A DNA stretch of 64,000 nucleotides from Herpetosiphon aurantiacus DSM 785 (GTDB lineage: Bacteria; Chloroflexota; Chloroflexia; Chloroflexales; Herpetosiphonaceae), in NCBI GenBank assembly GCA_000018565.1, contig CP000875.1, positions 1,999,199 to 2,063,198 on the forward strand, written 5' to 3'. A program made the position numbers and the translations under genes. The notes under the pieces were generated by a model, which did not search any database, was not told the origin of the DNA, and was given only the letters and a program-made list of their open reading frames with translations. Positions 54,140-62,914 of the stretch are shown in pieces; position 1 is the first letter of the stretch; each line of letters opens with the position of its first letter.

Positions 54140-54769
54140 ATGTTAATTGGTGTTTTAGGGGCTGGGCGGGTTGGCCAAATGTTTTGCGAATTGTTGGTTG
54201 AGCGTGGGCATCAAGTATTGCTAGCCAACTCGCGTGGCCCAGCCTCGCTGCAAATGCTGGTTGAGCAACTTGGCCCGCAGGTTATGGCGGTTGAACCAGC
54301 CGCGTTGCAACAGACCGAACTGATCATCTTGGTCGTGCGTTGGCAGCATATTCCCACTGCCTTAGAGCCATTGGCTGATTACAATGGGATTGTTATTGAC
54401 GTAATCAATAACCGTTTTGGACCGAATCCAAGCGATTTTTACGATTTAGATGGACGTGGCTCAAGTGAAATTGTGGCTGAATTATTGCCGCAAGCTCGTT
54501 TCGTTAAAGCCTTCAATCATCAGCCATTTGCTGATTTGGCCCATTTGAGTGAGCCGCCAACCCCCAAAGCCTTATTTGTGGCGGGCAACGATCAAGCGGC
54601 TAAGCGCGTTGTGATTGGATTGATTGAAGCATTGGGGGCAACCGCCATGGATTTAGGTAATTTGATCGATGGCGGGCGTTTATTCTCGACCGGAATCGGG
54701 CCATTAGCTGGCCATGGGCGAGTATTGACTGTGGCTGAAGCACAGGCGATTTTAGCTCAAACAGCCTAA
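54140..54769 (+). CDS. NADPH-dependent F420 reductase-like dinucleotide-binding protein
   Basis: A 209-residue Rossmann-fold protein. The N-terminal MLIGVLGAGRVGQMFCELLV followed by ERGHQVLLANSRGPASL matches the F420_oxidored group, where Ser/Arg after the second strand bind NADP. VIDVINNRFGPNPSDFYDLD and RFVKAFNHQPFADLAHL are also typical. It could reduce F420 with NADPH or have a related role on another substrate; no F420 gene is nearby. GGAGG lies five bases before the ATG; earlier in-frame starts lack a site. Confidence 0.82.
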   Translation: MLIGVLGAGRVGQMFCELLVERGHQVLLANSRGPASLQMLVEQLGPQVMAVEPAALQQTELIILVVRWQHIPTALEPLADYNGIVIDVINNRFGPNPSDFYDLDGRGSSEIVAELLPQARFVKAFNHQPFADLAHLSEPPTPKALFVAGNDQAAKRVVIGLIEALGATAMDLGNLIDGGRLFSTGIGPLAGHGRVLTVAEAQAILAQTA

Positions 54770-54776
54770 TTAGGGT

Positions 54777-54830
54777 TTGTCCATCCTCATAACTAGGTTT
54801 GTTGAGAACCAAAAGCCAGAGGATGGACAA
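54777..54830. repeat. Inverted repeat between the F420-reductase-like gene and the CRISPR
   Basis: TTGTCCATCCTC (54777-54788) is the exact reverse complement of 54819-54830. The 30-base loop makes it a poor terminator; it might be a remnant of a small mobile element. Confidence 0.45.
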
Positions 54831-54871
54831 CCATACTAGCGCTAGTCACATTCCACTACCACCGCCATCGT

Positions 54872-55052
54872 GCGAAAGCCCGCTGTAGAGATTCTTTATC
54901 TATGGAACCAACCCTTCAGCAACCCCAACTACGTTGATAACCCCGTTTTAATCCCTTGTAAGGATTCTTTAGTTATGGAACCCGAAGAGGAGCTGGTGAC
55001 ATGGTATCGACGGCGGTTTTAATCCCTTGTAAGGATTCTTTAGTTATGGAAC
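54872..55052. CRISPR. Mini CRISPR array: two intact repeats, one degenerate repeat, two spacers
   Basis: Two identical 37-base repeats at 54945-54981 and 55016-55052 begin GTTTTAATCCCTTGTAAGG and end AGTTATGGAAC. A degenerate copy at 54872-54908 keeps the last half (GATTCTTTA, TATGGAAC). Spacers are 54909-54944 (36 bases) and 54982-55015 (34 bases). Degeneration at the left suggests that the left end is the leader-distal (trailer) end in this orientation. No cas gene lies in the window, so function would depend on proteins encoded elsewhere. Confidence 0.82.
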
Positions 55053-55106
55053 GAATGAACTCATAGACCAATGATCTAAGAATGCTGATTGAGACCTGTA
55101 TGTGAT

Positions 55107-58100
55107 TTAGGAGAAGAGATCTACCACATCTTCGCGGGTCAGTGATTTGACGATTCCTTGTTCGCTGGTAATGATATTGTTTGCCAAGGCGCGTTTCCGT
55201 TCTTGCAGTTGCAAAATCTTTTCTTCAACACTATTGCGCACGATTAATTTATAGATAAAAACAGGCTTATCTTGACCGATCCGATGGGTGCGATCCGTTG
55301 CTTGCTGTTCGACGGCAGGGTTCCACCATGGGTCGATGTGAATTACATAGTCGGCTGCGGTGAGATTCAGGCCAACTCCGCCAGCTTTAAGGCTGATCAG
55401 GAAGAAATGAATTTGTGGGTCGGTTTGGAAACGATCCACGACCGCAGCTCGATTGTTTGTTTTACCATCAAGATAGGCATAGCTCAGGTTTCGTCGATCA
55501 AGTTCTTTCCACAGCAGCGTCAACATCTGAACGAATTGCGAGAAAATCAGGGCTTTGTGACCTTCGGCATGAAGAACCTCAAGGGTTTCCAGTAACTGAT
55601 CAAATTTGGCGGAGTGCCCTCGAAATGTTGCTTCAACTAGTTGTGGGTGGTTGCAAATCTGGCGGAGTCGGAGTAAACCCTCCAGAACTTTAATCCGACT
55701 ATCATTGATCCCTTGATCATCGATCAATGATAGCAACATGGCGCGATATTGGTCGCGATAACGCTGATAGAGCTTTTGTTGAGCTGGCTCCATATCACAA
55801 TACATGAGCCGTTCATTGCGGGGCGGCAATTCAGGGGCAACTTGGTCTTTGGTGCGCCGCAGGATAAAGGGATTGACCATTCGGCGGAGCAACTGCGCCG
55901 TTTGCTGATCGCCGTCGCGCTCGATTGGGGTGGCAAATTCGCTACGAAAATGCTCAAGGCTGCCAAGCATGCTTGGGTTGAGAAAGGCAAACTGTGACCA
56001 TAACTCTAAGATTGAGTTTTCAACGGGCGTACCTGTTAACGTAAGGCGATGGTCGGCATGCAGGGCGCGGGCGGCTCGCGCAGTTTGCGAGGATGGGTTT
56101 TTAATCGCTTGGGCCTCATCGAGCACAAGACAGTGAAACTGATAGGTAGCAAATAGATCGATATCGCGCAACAGCGTTCCATAGGTTGTAAGCACGAGAT
56201 CGTAATCGCTAAAGGCTGCGACGGTGTCAGGTCGGCCTTGATCGGTATGAACCAGCACTTGCAAATCGGGAGTCCAGCGGGCGATTTCACGTTGCCAGTT
56301 GAAGATTAATGAGCGTGGCATGACGATTAGACTGCTAGCAGACGCTTGACCACGAGCTTTCAACGACTGGAGAAAGGCGAGTGTCTGAATTGTTTTGCCA
56401 GTGCCCATATCATCGGCCAAGCACCCGCCAAATCCATACTTATAGAGGAAGTGAAGCCAATCGTAGCCCGCTTTTTGATAAGAACGCAACACTCCAGCGA
56501 AGCCTGAGGGAAGTGGCTGTGGTGCGATTCCATTGATAGTTTTTAGGCCTTGGAGGCGCTGTTTGAAGGTCGGATCAACCTGATCAGTGTTATGTAGCAG
56601 TCCATCCAACAAGGTAATTTGTGTCGGAGCAAACCGTAGCGTTTCTGCATGCATTTCACCAAGCGTAAAGAGATGACGATAGCGCTCTAGCCATAGCTCA
56701 GGAATTGCCCCAAGTGTTCCATCAGCCAACTTTACATAGCGTTTACGCTTGCGAATTGCCCGCCGTAGCTCAGCCAGCTCAAGCTCGGTTTCGCCAAAAC
56801 GGACAACGGCCTCAAGGTCAAACCAATCGATTCCCGATGAAACCCGCAAGGTGATGCTGGGCGTGTGACGGTTAACTCGCGCACCAAGCAATGATTCCTC
56901 TCCATAAATTGTGAAATTCATGGCCGCTAGTTTGGGCACATGGTTGAGCAAAAATGTAGCGCTCGTTGTTCCACTGCGCAAAGTTGCAACGCTTGGTTGC
57001 TGTCCACGTTTAAGCCCATGACGCATCAACTCACCCCAGCATTGCTCCTCGATGCTTGGTTGCCGCTGGATGCGCAGAATTGTCGCATGCTCGTGACTAT
57101 AGCGGATGGTTTCTGCTGGCAACTGGAGGTCATAGACCAATTCATGGTCAGCATAGCCAAAACGTAACTCAGCTCGCAAGGTCGATTCATGGTCGCTCAA
57201 ATACAAGCGTGGCTGAGGATCTGCCACAACCAATTCTTGGTGCGGTAGATCGCCACTAAGTGCGGTGTGCTCCGCTAGCGGCACGAGATACTGCTCGATA
57301 AATTCAGTGTGGTCAGCCGCCGGAATATTGAGATGGTTATGGCGGCGAAATAAGCTAAGTATATTACCAGGATCATCATAGCGCACGAGCCAATCGCGAT
57401 AGATAGCCCATTCAGCATTAAAGAGTAGAATCCTCACCTCGTCTGTATCGAGGTTGGTGCTTGTTTCGCCGAAGCGCAGCATTGGCGTGAGCGTCATTCC
57501 ATCGGTTGTGGCAGTGCCATGGAGTTGAATTTGCCCACGATTTACGGCTACTTGCAGTGTTCGTTGAAATGGGTGCAGATCATCGCCGCAAAAGATAGCG
57601 GCATCGGGCAAAAGTTGAACTAAGGCGTTGAGTATTATTGGCAACTGAAGGGTTATGCCATAGAAATAGTTTTGCGAAAAAGCTACGATCATGTTTGCCA
57701 AGGTTAACGCTGCTTCTGGGCTATGGGGAAATTGCTGAGGCTGAAGTTGGGTATGGGGAATTTTGGCATGTTTGAGCATAGCTGAGGTATTTAAGTGCTT
57801 GTGTAGCGCAACAGGATCATGCATCACTGGCTGTGGAATCACACGCTCAGCGAACGTATAGGGTACGAGTGTCCAACTAGCCCCGCGCTCTATCAAGCTA
57901 AATATCAACAGCATGCTGTTTTGACGGCGGCGGGTAGGCGGTTGAATATTGGCAAAAATCGAGCGCCAAATACTAGGTGGATGCGCTACAAGCTGATCAT
58001 AGAGGTAGAGCGCGGCTGCAACGACATGCTTACAAATCACGCCTTTGGCTGCATAAGGGCATGTGCAATCAGAAATTAACCAATGTTGATCACTGATAAT

Positions 58101-58274
58101 TGTGACGGTGTACGGGTTTTCTTGGCTACCATGGACAGCAAAGAGTGCCTGATCGTGATCAAGGTCAAGCATTTCAACCTGACCTGCTCGATAATACGCC
58201 TCGCCCGCTTGTACTACTCGCTGGCCGGCCTCAGCTCGGAGCGCTGAAATATTCAGTAAATCGGCGGCCAACAT
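55107..58274 (-). CDS. SWIM zinc finger SNF2-family DNA helicase/translocase
   Basis: A 1,055-residue protein. A SWIM zinc finger lies near residues 70-95 (DCTCPYAAKGVICKH, CxCxnCxH). A long middle region precedes the SNF2 motor in the C-terminal 450 residues: motif I DDMGTGKTIQTLAF, motif II LVLDEAQAIKN, motif III LTGTPVENSILELWSQFAFL, motif V GGVGLNLTAADYVIHIDPWW and motif VI QQATDRTHRIGQ. It is an ATP-driven DNA translocase, often linked to repair or genome defence. GGAG lies eight bases before the ATG at 58274. It is transcribed toward the mini CRISPR, whose last repeat ends 55 bases past its stop; no functional link is shown. Confidence 0.93.
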   Translation of the reverse strand: MLAADLLNISALRAEAGQRVVQAGEAYYRAGQVEMLDLDHDQALFAVHGSQENPYTVTIISDQHWLISDCTCPYAAKGVICKHVVAAALYLYDQLVAHPPSIWRSIFANIQPPTRRRQNSMLLIFSLIERGASWTLVPYTFAERVIPQPVMHDPVALHKHLNTSAMLKHAKIPHTQLQPQQFPHSPEAALTLANMIVAFSQNYFYGITLQLPIILNALVQLLPDAAIFCGDDLHPFQRTLQVAVNRGQIQLHGTATTDGMTLTPMLRFGETSTNLDTDEVRILLFNAEWAIYRDWLVRYDDPGNILSLFRRHNHLNIPAADHTEFIEQYLVPLAEHTALSGDLPHQELVVADPQPRLYLSDHESTLRAELRFGYADHELVYDLQLPAETIRYSHEHATILRIQRQPSIEEQCWGELMRHGLKRGQQPSVATLRSGTTSATFLLNHVPKLAAMNFTIYGEESLLGARVNRHTPSITLRVSSGIDWFDLEAVVRFGETELELAELRRAIRKRKRYVKLADGTLGAIPELWLERYRHLFTLGEMHAETLRFAPTQITLLDGLLHNTDQVDPTFKQRLQGLKTINGIAPQPLPSGFAGVLRSYQKAGYDWLHFLYKYGFGGCLADDMGTGKTIQTLAFLQSLKARGQASASSLIVMPRSLIFNWQREIARWTPDLQVLVHTDQGRPDTVAAFSDYDLVLTTYGTLLRDIDLFATYQFHCLVLDEAQAIKNPSSQTARAARALHADHRLTLTGTPVENSILELWSQFAFLNPSMLGSLEHFRSEFATPIERDGDQQTAQLLRRMVNPFILRRTKDQVAPELPPRNERLMYCDMEPAQQKLYQRYRDQYRAMLLSLIDDQGINDSRIKVLEGLLRLRQICNHPQLVEATFRGHSAKFDQLLETLEVLHAEGHKALIFSQFVQMLTLLWKELDRRNLSYAYLDGKTNNRAAVVDRFQTDPQIHFFLISLKAGGVGLNLTAADYVIHIDPWWNPAVEQQATDRTHRIGQDKPVFIYKLIVRNSVEEKILQLQERKRALANNIITSEQGIVKSLTREDVVDLFS

Positions 58275-58384
58275 TCTGAATTCTCCACCAATACCACCTA
58301 ATGGTTGCCGATAATCATAGCATATTGAGCTGATGGTAGTGCTTGCTGATTGATTTTGATGCTTTGTTCTCACGGAAAAGGTGC

Positions 58385-58639
58385 TTAATCAAGCTTATTC
58401 TTAGCCGCTATTTGCGCCCTTCGCCATTGATCAACGAATGCGGCATAGGCTGCTAATTTCCGGTCATACGAGTTGAGTAAGCTGAATATCGCCTCTTGAT
58501 CCGGCGATAGTGGATTGGTATTCAAAGAACAATAAAGGACGTAATGCATTCCCTGTGATGCGGTGGCAACATCACGCAGCACATGAAAAAGTTCATCAAT
58601 TAAATCAGCGGCACTCAACTCGACTGAACGATCTTCCAT
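58385..58639 (-). CDS. Hypothetical small protein
   Basis: 84 residues, probably all-helical (SAADLIDELFHVLRDVATAS, YDRKLAAYAAFVDQWRRAQI). GGAG lies six bases before the ATG at 58639. It lies 110 bases upstream of the SNF2 gene and on the same strand, so the two may be co-transcribed. No motif is recognised. Confidence 0.55.
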   Translation of the reverse strand: MEDRSVELSAADLIDELFHVLRDVATASQGMHYVLYCSLNTNPLSPDQEAIFSLLNSYDRKLAAYAAFVDQWRRAQIAAKNKLD

Positions 58640-58711
58640 ACTACACTCCAAGCGCTAATTATCGGTTTATGCTATGCTTTAAGCTCTGTTGTAGGAGTGT
58701 AACATACCGGA

Positions 58712-59047
58712 ATGAAGTATCGGCTAGAAATTTTTGGGCGCTCAAGTGATGCCACCTGTGGCTATGGCTGAGGCCCGCGCATGCCTTCGTTGAAGGTCGC
58801 AAATACGGTGGCACTCTCATTAGCTCGCTTGGTCGGTGATCAAGTTCAGGTGATCTATTATGATCTCGATGATCCTGTAGTGCTGCACCAGCATGCCGAG
58901 CGAATTACCTACTTTGCTGAGGAAGCATGGCCTTACCCGCTAGCGTTATTTGATGATGAAATATTGTTTGTTGGCGGGCTGCAACCGCTGAAATTGCTAG
59001 CAGCGGTGGTCGAACAACTGCGCCGTCGTGGGCTAAATTTGGCCTAG
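58712..59047 (+). CDS. Thioredoxin-fold small protein with an in-frame TGA at the redox site (selenoprotein candidate or pseudogene)
   Basis: From ATG 58712 the frame reads MKYRLEIFGRSSDATCGYG, then TGA (58769-58771), then continues open as GPRMPSLKVANTVALSLARL to a stop at 59045-59047. The part before the TGA looks like the first strand and redox loop of a thioredoxin-like protein (YuzD-like). The part after shows VQVIYYDLDDP, a cis-Pro segment (AWPYPLALFDDEILFVGG) and the last helix, with no Cys at all. Starting at ATG 58781 (GAGG seven bases upstream) gives an 88-residue protein without first strand and redox residues. The TGA may encode selenocysteine, may be a nonsense mutation, or the short form may be the real product. 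No good ribosome site lies before 58712 (AGGAG is 14 bases away). Confidence 0.5.
58783..58797 (+). promoter_or_regulatory. Hairpin 11 bases after the in-frame TGA (SECIS-like candidate)
   Basis: GCCTTC pairs with GAAGGT (one G-U pair), loop GTT. The stem begins 11 bases after TGA and the loop 17 bases after it, with G first and U second in the loop. These values match those of the E. coli fdhF element, but the bulged U of the classical element is absent. Confidence 0.3.
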
Positions 59048-59115
59048 ATGCTGTAAAGCGGAGGTTTGTATCGCAGCGCATTTAAGCGAGATCGAAGCCT
59101 ATTCGGCCTCGCTTG

Positions 59116-60135
59116 TTATTGTTTAAGCATCCAACAGGAATCGCGAATGACCAAGCGGGTTGGCACGGTGTGCAATAATTGGCTTGATTCACGATTTTGT
59201 AACATATCAATTAATAGCTGGACTCCCAATGATCCCATTTCACGAATCGATTGATCGATCGTGGTTAGACGGGGCGTGGTTTGCATGGTTTCAGGAATAT
59301 TATCGAAGCCAATCACCGAGAGATCTTGCGGCACATTGAGGCTGAGTTCCTTGGCTGCTTCAAGCACGCCAATCGCTGTGCGATCGTTGGCGGCAAAGAT
59401 TGCGGTTGGTGGATTGGGCTGGTTCATCAGGCGATAGGTAGCGTTTTTGCCGCAGGCCGAGGTAAAATCACCTTCACACACCAAGGCTGCTTCGAAGCTA
59501 ATGCCGGCCTTTGCCAAACCATCTTTGTAGCCTTCGAAGCGTTGCAGCGCACTCCACGCCGAGGGATGGCCTTGCACAAAGCCAATTCGGCGATGGCCAA
59601 GGCTCACCAAATAATCGACGGCTTGAATGGCCCCTTCATGGTTGGTGGCCACGACGGAAGGCACTTCGGCTCCTGCTCCATGCGGGTCGATCACCACGAT
59701 TTTGGCGTTTTCTTGGAAGGTTGGGGCTGAGGGCGAGACGATAATACAGCCATCGGTTAAGCCACTGCTCAATAAGGCCACATGCTCACGCTCCCACGAG
59801 GCTCGTTTGTTGCGGGTCGGGCTGCCGCTGGTATAAATCAATAAATCGTAGCCCGAATTTTCAATTGCTGCACCAACACCTTTGATCACTTCATGATAAT
59901 AGACTTCGATCAATTCAGGAACCAATAAGCCAATGACGTTGGTAGTACGGCTGCGCATACTTTTGGCGGCCAAGCTAGCAGTGTAATTCAAGTCGTCGAT
60001 CACCTGCCGAACTTTTTTATAGGTTTCAGGCGATACATCATCTTTATTATTAAGCACTCGCGAGGCTGTGCTTACCGAAACGCCTGCCGCTTTGGCTACA
60101 TCGTGAATCGTGACTGTCGATTGTTTTGAACGCAC
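59116..60135 (-). CDS. LacI-family transcriptional regulator
   Basis: A 339-residue repressor. The HTH and hinge read [34 protein letters not shown] and [14 protein letters not shown]. The periplasmic-binding-protein-like effector domain contains [40 protein letters not shown] and [20 protein letters not shown]. The effector is probably a sugar or nucleoside. It starts at GTG 60135 with GAGG seven bases upstream. Its own control region carries repeated GGAAACGATA, which differs from the TGTAAGCG palindromes before xylA, so it is probably not the xylose regulator. A hairpin (59084-59090 with 59108-59114) ends it. Confidence 0.92.
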   Translation of the reverse strand: MRSKQSTVTIHDVAKAAGVSVSTASRVLNNKDDVSPETYKKVRQVIDDLNYTASLAAKSMRSRTTNVIGLLVPELIEVYYHEVIKGVGAAIENSGYDLLIYTSGSPTRNKRASWEREHVALLSSGLTDGCIIVSPSAPTFQENAKIVVIDPHGAGAEVPSVVATNHEGAIQAVDYLVSLGHRRIGFVQGHPSAWSALQRFEGYKDGLAKAGISFEAALVCEGDFTSACGKNATYRLMNQPNPPTAIFAANDRTAIGVLEAAKELSLNVPQDLSVIGFDNIPETMQTTPRLTTIDQSIREMGSLGVQLLIDMLQNRESSQLLHTVPTRLVIRDSCWMLKQ

Positions 60136-60167
60136 AGCAATACCTCAATATTTAAAGGAAAATCTCT

Positions 60168-60189
60168 GGAAACGATACCGGAAACGATA
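60168..60189. promoter_or_regulatory. Tandem GGAAACGATA sites upstream of the LacI gene
   Basis: GGAAACGATA occurs at 60168-60177 and again at 60180-60189, a 12-base direct period, 33 bases upstream of the LacI start codon. The CG centre is usual for LacI-family sites; autoregulation is likely. Confidence 0.45.
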
Positions 60190-60386
60190 TCATGATAACA
60201 GGTTGGTGCTAAATGTCAATTAATTGGCCTGAGGGATGACCAATAACCAGCGTGCTGATTGCACCCACCGCAACCCTGACAACTTAGTTAATAGTGGAAT
60301 TATACCAGCTGATTGGTGCGTGATGGTTTATCATTCTTGGCGTATGATTGCTGCCAAGGTTGATTGGAACGCGAGGGCTTAATCAT

Positions 60387-60424
60387 AAAGCAACCAGTTG
60401 CTCAGAAGCATAACTGGTTGCTTT
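60387..60424. terminator. Terminator downstream of the VOC gene
   Basis: AAAGCAACCAGTT (60387-60399) pairs perfectly with AACTGGTTGCTTT (60412-60424). The 60190-60386 stretch upstream of the LacI gene holds no other feature. Confidence 0.7.
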
Positions 60425-60430
60425 TGTTGC

Positions 60431-60832
60431 TTACAACTGCTGAGCAATTTCCCAGAGGTGGCCAGCGGGGTCGGCAAAACTGGCGGTGCGCACACCCCAT
60501 GCCCGATCGATCGGCCCATTCAGGAATTCTACCCCACGGCTACGGAGTTCAGCATATATTTGATCGGTATTGGCAACCGTGATCGTATACAACGCTCGTG
60601 AATCGTTTTTGGGTACGGCCATCGGGGCTAACAATTCAACCGCCGCGCTCTCAGTGAGTAGGTTGATTAACGTTGAGCCAAATTGAAAAACCATCGAATG
60701 CTCGTCGCTAAATACCATTGGCAAGCCAAAAACCTGTTGATAAAACTGGCTGGTTTGCTGCATCGTGCTATCAGGCACAAATAGGGTGATTGCGCTGATG
60801 GCCCCGTCTGTCCATTGTGTTGCTTGATTCAT
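60431..60832 (-). CDS. VOC-family (glyoxalase/bleomycin-resistance fold) protein
   Basis: 133 residues with the paired beta-alpha-beta-beta-beta modules of the VOC fold: ITLFVPDSTMQQTSQFYQQV, FGLPMVFSDEHSMVFQFGST and TVANTDQIYAELRSRGVEFL, ending RTASFADPAGHLWEIAQQL. The closing DPxGHLWEIA with its Glu is a metal-ligand position of the fold. It may act on a small electrophile or bind a drug; the substrate is unknown. AGGAGG lies five bases before the ATG. Monocistronic. Confidence 0.88.
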   Translation of the reverse strand: MNQATQWTDGAISAITLFVPDSTMQQTSQFYQQVFGLPMVFSDEHSMVFQFGSTLINLLTESAAVELLAPMAVPKNDSRALYTITVANTDQIYAELRSRGVEFLNGPIDRAWGVRTASFADPAGHLWEIAQQL

Positions 60833-61049
60833 TCAATCCTCCTTAATACGAACGTGTCTAGTATAGAACATATTTGCTGATTTATAAAGTATTTTTAAAC
60901 GATATGATTGTTATGGATCGGTGTTTCGCGATGTTGGCTTTTGTGTTCTCACGTGATCAGACTTCTCACCCACAATTAAGCTGATTCGGCTACAATAGCC
61001 AGCGAATTCGATGCTACACGACGATCTTGCCGTGTAAAAAGGAGTTTGT

Positions 61050-62036
61050 ATGCGTATTTTGGTCTCCGGTGGCGCTGGCTATATTGGCAGCGTAACCAGT
61101 GCCGCATTGCTAGATGCTGGCTACGACGTTGTAATCTTTGATAATTTGCGCCAAGGCCATCGCCAAGCGGTTCCCGCCGCTGCGACCTTTGTCTTGGGCG
61201 ATCTGAATAATATTGCTGAAATTCGCAGTGCTTTTGAAGCTCATGGCCCTTTCGATGGGATTTTAAATTTTGCTTCGCATACCTTGGTTGGCGAGTCGAT
61301 GCAGCACCCTGAATATTATCTGCGCGATAGCGTGGTGGCGGGGATTAATTTGCTGACGGTTGCCGCTGAACATGGCGTGAAGGCTTTTATTCTCTCATCA
61401 ACCGCCAACCTCTTCGACGACCCCGCTAAAATGCCAATCGACGAAAACGAGCGAATTGTGCCAGGCTCGCCTTATGGTGAGATGAAATCGTGGATGGAGC
61501 GGGCGCTCTATTGGTATGAACGCGTGCATGGCATTCGCTATGGTGCGCTGCGCTATTTCAATGCCTGTGGTTGTACGCCGACGATTGGCGAACATCACGA
61601 CCCTGAAACCCACTTGATTCCGTTGGTTTTGCAAGTTGCCTTGGGCCAGCGCGAATCGATTGCGATCTTCGGCGACGATTATCCAACCCCCGATGGCTCG
61701 TGTGTGCGCGACTATGTGCATGTGAGCGATTTGGCCTCGGCGCATATTCTGACCTTGCAAGCCTTGCTCAATGGCGGAGCCAGCCGTCGCTACAATTTAG
61801 GCAATGGTGGTGGTTTCAGCGTCAAAGAAGTTATCCAAGCAGTGCGCAATGTGACTGGCCATGCGATTCCAGCGGTGGTTGCGCCGCGCCGCGCTGGCGA
61901 TCCGGCGACCTTGGTTGCTTCATCGGAAACGATTCGCCGCGAGTTGGGCTGGGAGCCACGCTATGCCACAATTGAGAGTATCATCGAAAGTGCTTGGGCT
62001 TGGCATCAACAACATCCTCACGGCTATAGCAAATAA
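61050..62036 (+). CDS. galE: UDP-glucose 4-epimerase
   Basis: A 328-residue extended short-chain dehydrogenase that interconverts UDP-glucose and UDP-galactose with bound NAD. The NAD motif is GGAGYIGS at 7-14, followed by [10 protein letters not shown]. The GalE-typical [20 protein letters not shown] is present, as is the catalytic Tyr-x3-Lys in [14 protein letters not shown]. The C-terminal part has [26 protein letters not shown] lies six bases before the ATG. It supplies sugar nucleotides for surface glycans; the two glycosyltransferases at 48-50 kb are possible users. Confidence 0.93.
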   Translation: MRILVSGGAGYIGSVTSAALLDAGYDVVIFDNLRQGHRQAVPAAATFVLGDLNNIAEIRSAFEAHGPFDGILNFASHTLVGESMQHPEYYLRDSVVAGINLLTVAAEHGVKAFILSSTANLFDDPAKMPIDENERIVPGSPYGEMKSWMERALYWYERVHGIRYGALRYFNACGCTPTIGEHHDPETHLIPLVLQVALGQRESIAIFGDDYPTPDGSCVRDYVHVSDLASAHILTLQALLNGGASRRYNLGNGGGFSVKEVIQAVRNVTGHAIPAVVAPRRAGDPATLVASSETIRRELGWEPRYATIESIIESAWAWHQQHPHGYSK

Positions 62037-62060
62037 AATTTGCTTCAAGGAGCAGCATTG

Positions 62061-62537
62061 ATGGTTTCAACGACGCAACCAGCCTTTCAAGATCAATTGC
62101 AGGGCAATCATTGTTGGGGCTGTGGCAAGGATAATCCTCATGGCTTGCAAATCAAAAGCTATTGGGATGGGGCTGAGGCGATTTGTCATTGGCAACCACA
62201 GCCATGGCATTGTGCCTCGCCAACCCATGTGGTTAATGGCGGCATCATCGGCGCATTAATCGATTGCCACGCGATTATTAGCGCCATGGCCTTGGCGGCT
62301 CAACAGGCTGGGGTTGCGCTAAGCAGCCCCACTCCAATTTGGTATGTGACTGGTAAGCTTGAAATTGCCTACCACAAACCAACACCGCTTGGCCCAAGCT
62401 TGGAGTTGCGTGCCCGCTTCGAGGTGCAAAACGAGCGCAAAACCTTGGTAACCTGCACGCTTAACGCCGCCGATCAGCTGTGTGCAACTGGTACGGTCTT
62501 GGCCGTGCGCGTTCCCAGCGAATGGATGCGGTCTTAA
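62061..62537 (+). CDS. PaaI-family hot-dog thioesterase
   Basis: A 158-residue acyl-CoA thioesterase-like protein. QLQGNHCWGCGKDNPHGLQI is the usual opening of this subfamily, HVVNGGIIGALIDCHAIISA corresponds to the hot-dog helix with the conserved Gly-Gly and Asp, and YVTGKLEIAYHKPTPLG to the next strand. It probably hydrolyses an acyl-CoA or acyl carrier thioester. AAGGAG is eight bases before the ATG at 62061. It follows galE by 24 bases and could be co-transcribed. Confidence 0.85.
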   Translation: MVSTTQPAFQDQLQGNHCWGCGKDNPHGLQIKSYWDGAEAICHWQPQPWHCASPTHVVNGGIIGALIDCHAIISAMALAAQQAGVALSSPTPIWYVTGKLEIAYHKPTPLGPSLELRARFEVQNERKTLVTCTLNAADQLCATGTVLAVRVPSEWMRS

Positions 62538-62541
62538 TAGG

Positions 62542-62624
62542 TTGATCCACGAAGGACACGAAGAGCACGAAGCTGAGATTTGGATATCGTGTCCTTCGTG
62601 TCCTTCGTGCTCTTCGTGGATCAA
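62542..62624. repeat. Family C repeat: long hairpin of CACGAAG units
   Basis: TTGATCCACGAAGGACACGA and more CACGAAG units up to 62572 face their near-reverse-complement up to 62624 (CTTCGTGGATCAA). It makes a stem of about 30 bp and probably ends transcription of galE and the thioesterase gene. Confidence 0.75.
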
Positions 62625-62763
62625 ATACTCAACCCGCGTTCTACTACCCTCATTCGTGTTTTGACTAAACCCTGCATCTGTCAGAAGCCATGATTTGCAT
62701 GCTCTTTGTGCAATGTGTGTGAGCAATTGGAATTGTTAAAGCCAAAATCACCCGAAAAATCCG

Positions 62764-62793
62764 TTGACGCTGACTTTTGGCCTATGCTATAGT
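62764..62793 (+). promoter_or_regulatory. Promoter of the tail sheath gene
   Basis: TTGACG (62764-62769) and TATAGT (62788-62793) are 18 bases apart. The leader to the ATG at 62915 is about 115 bases long. The rest of the 62625-62914 stretch holds nothing recognisable. Confidence 0.65.
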
Positions 62794-62914
62794 AGCAGCA
62801 ATTCCACAACCTACTCCTACTTTCCACCCGATCGCTCAAAAGAGTTCAAATTCGTTTATGGCAACGTAATGCTGTAAATGCTTCTTTGGTGTGCGTATTG
62901 TTTAGGGAGGTATT

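Noticed and set aside
59116-60135. LacI regulator as xylose repressor XylR
   Set aside because: It lies 6 kb from xylAB, and its own upstream sites (GGAAACGATA) do not match the TGTAAGCG palindromes before xylA.
62542-62624. CACGAAG repeats as a CRISPR array
   Set aside because: Units are only nine bases apart, there are no spacers, and the two halves are inverted copies that form a hairpin.
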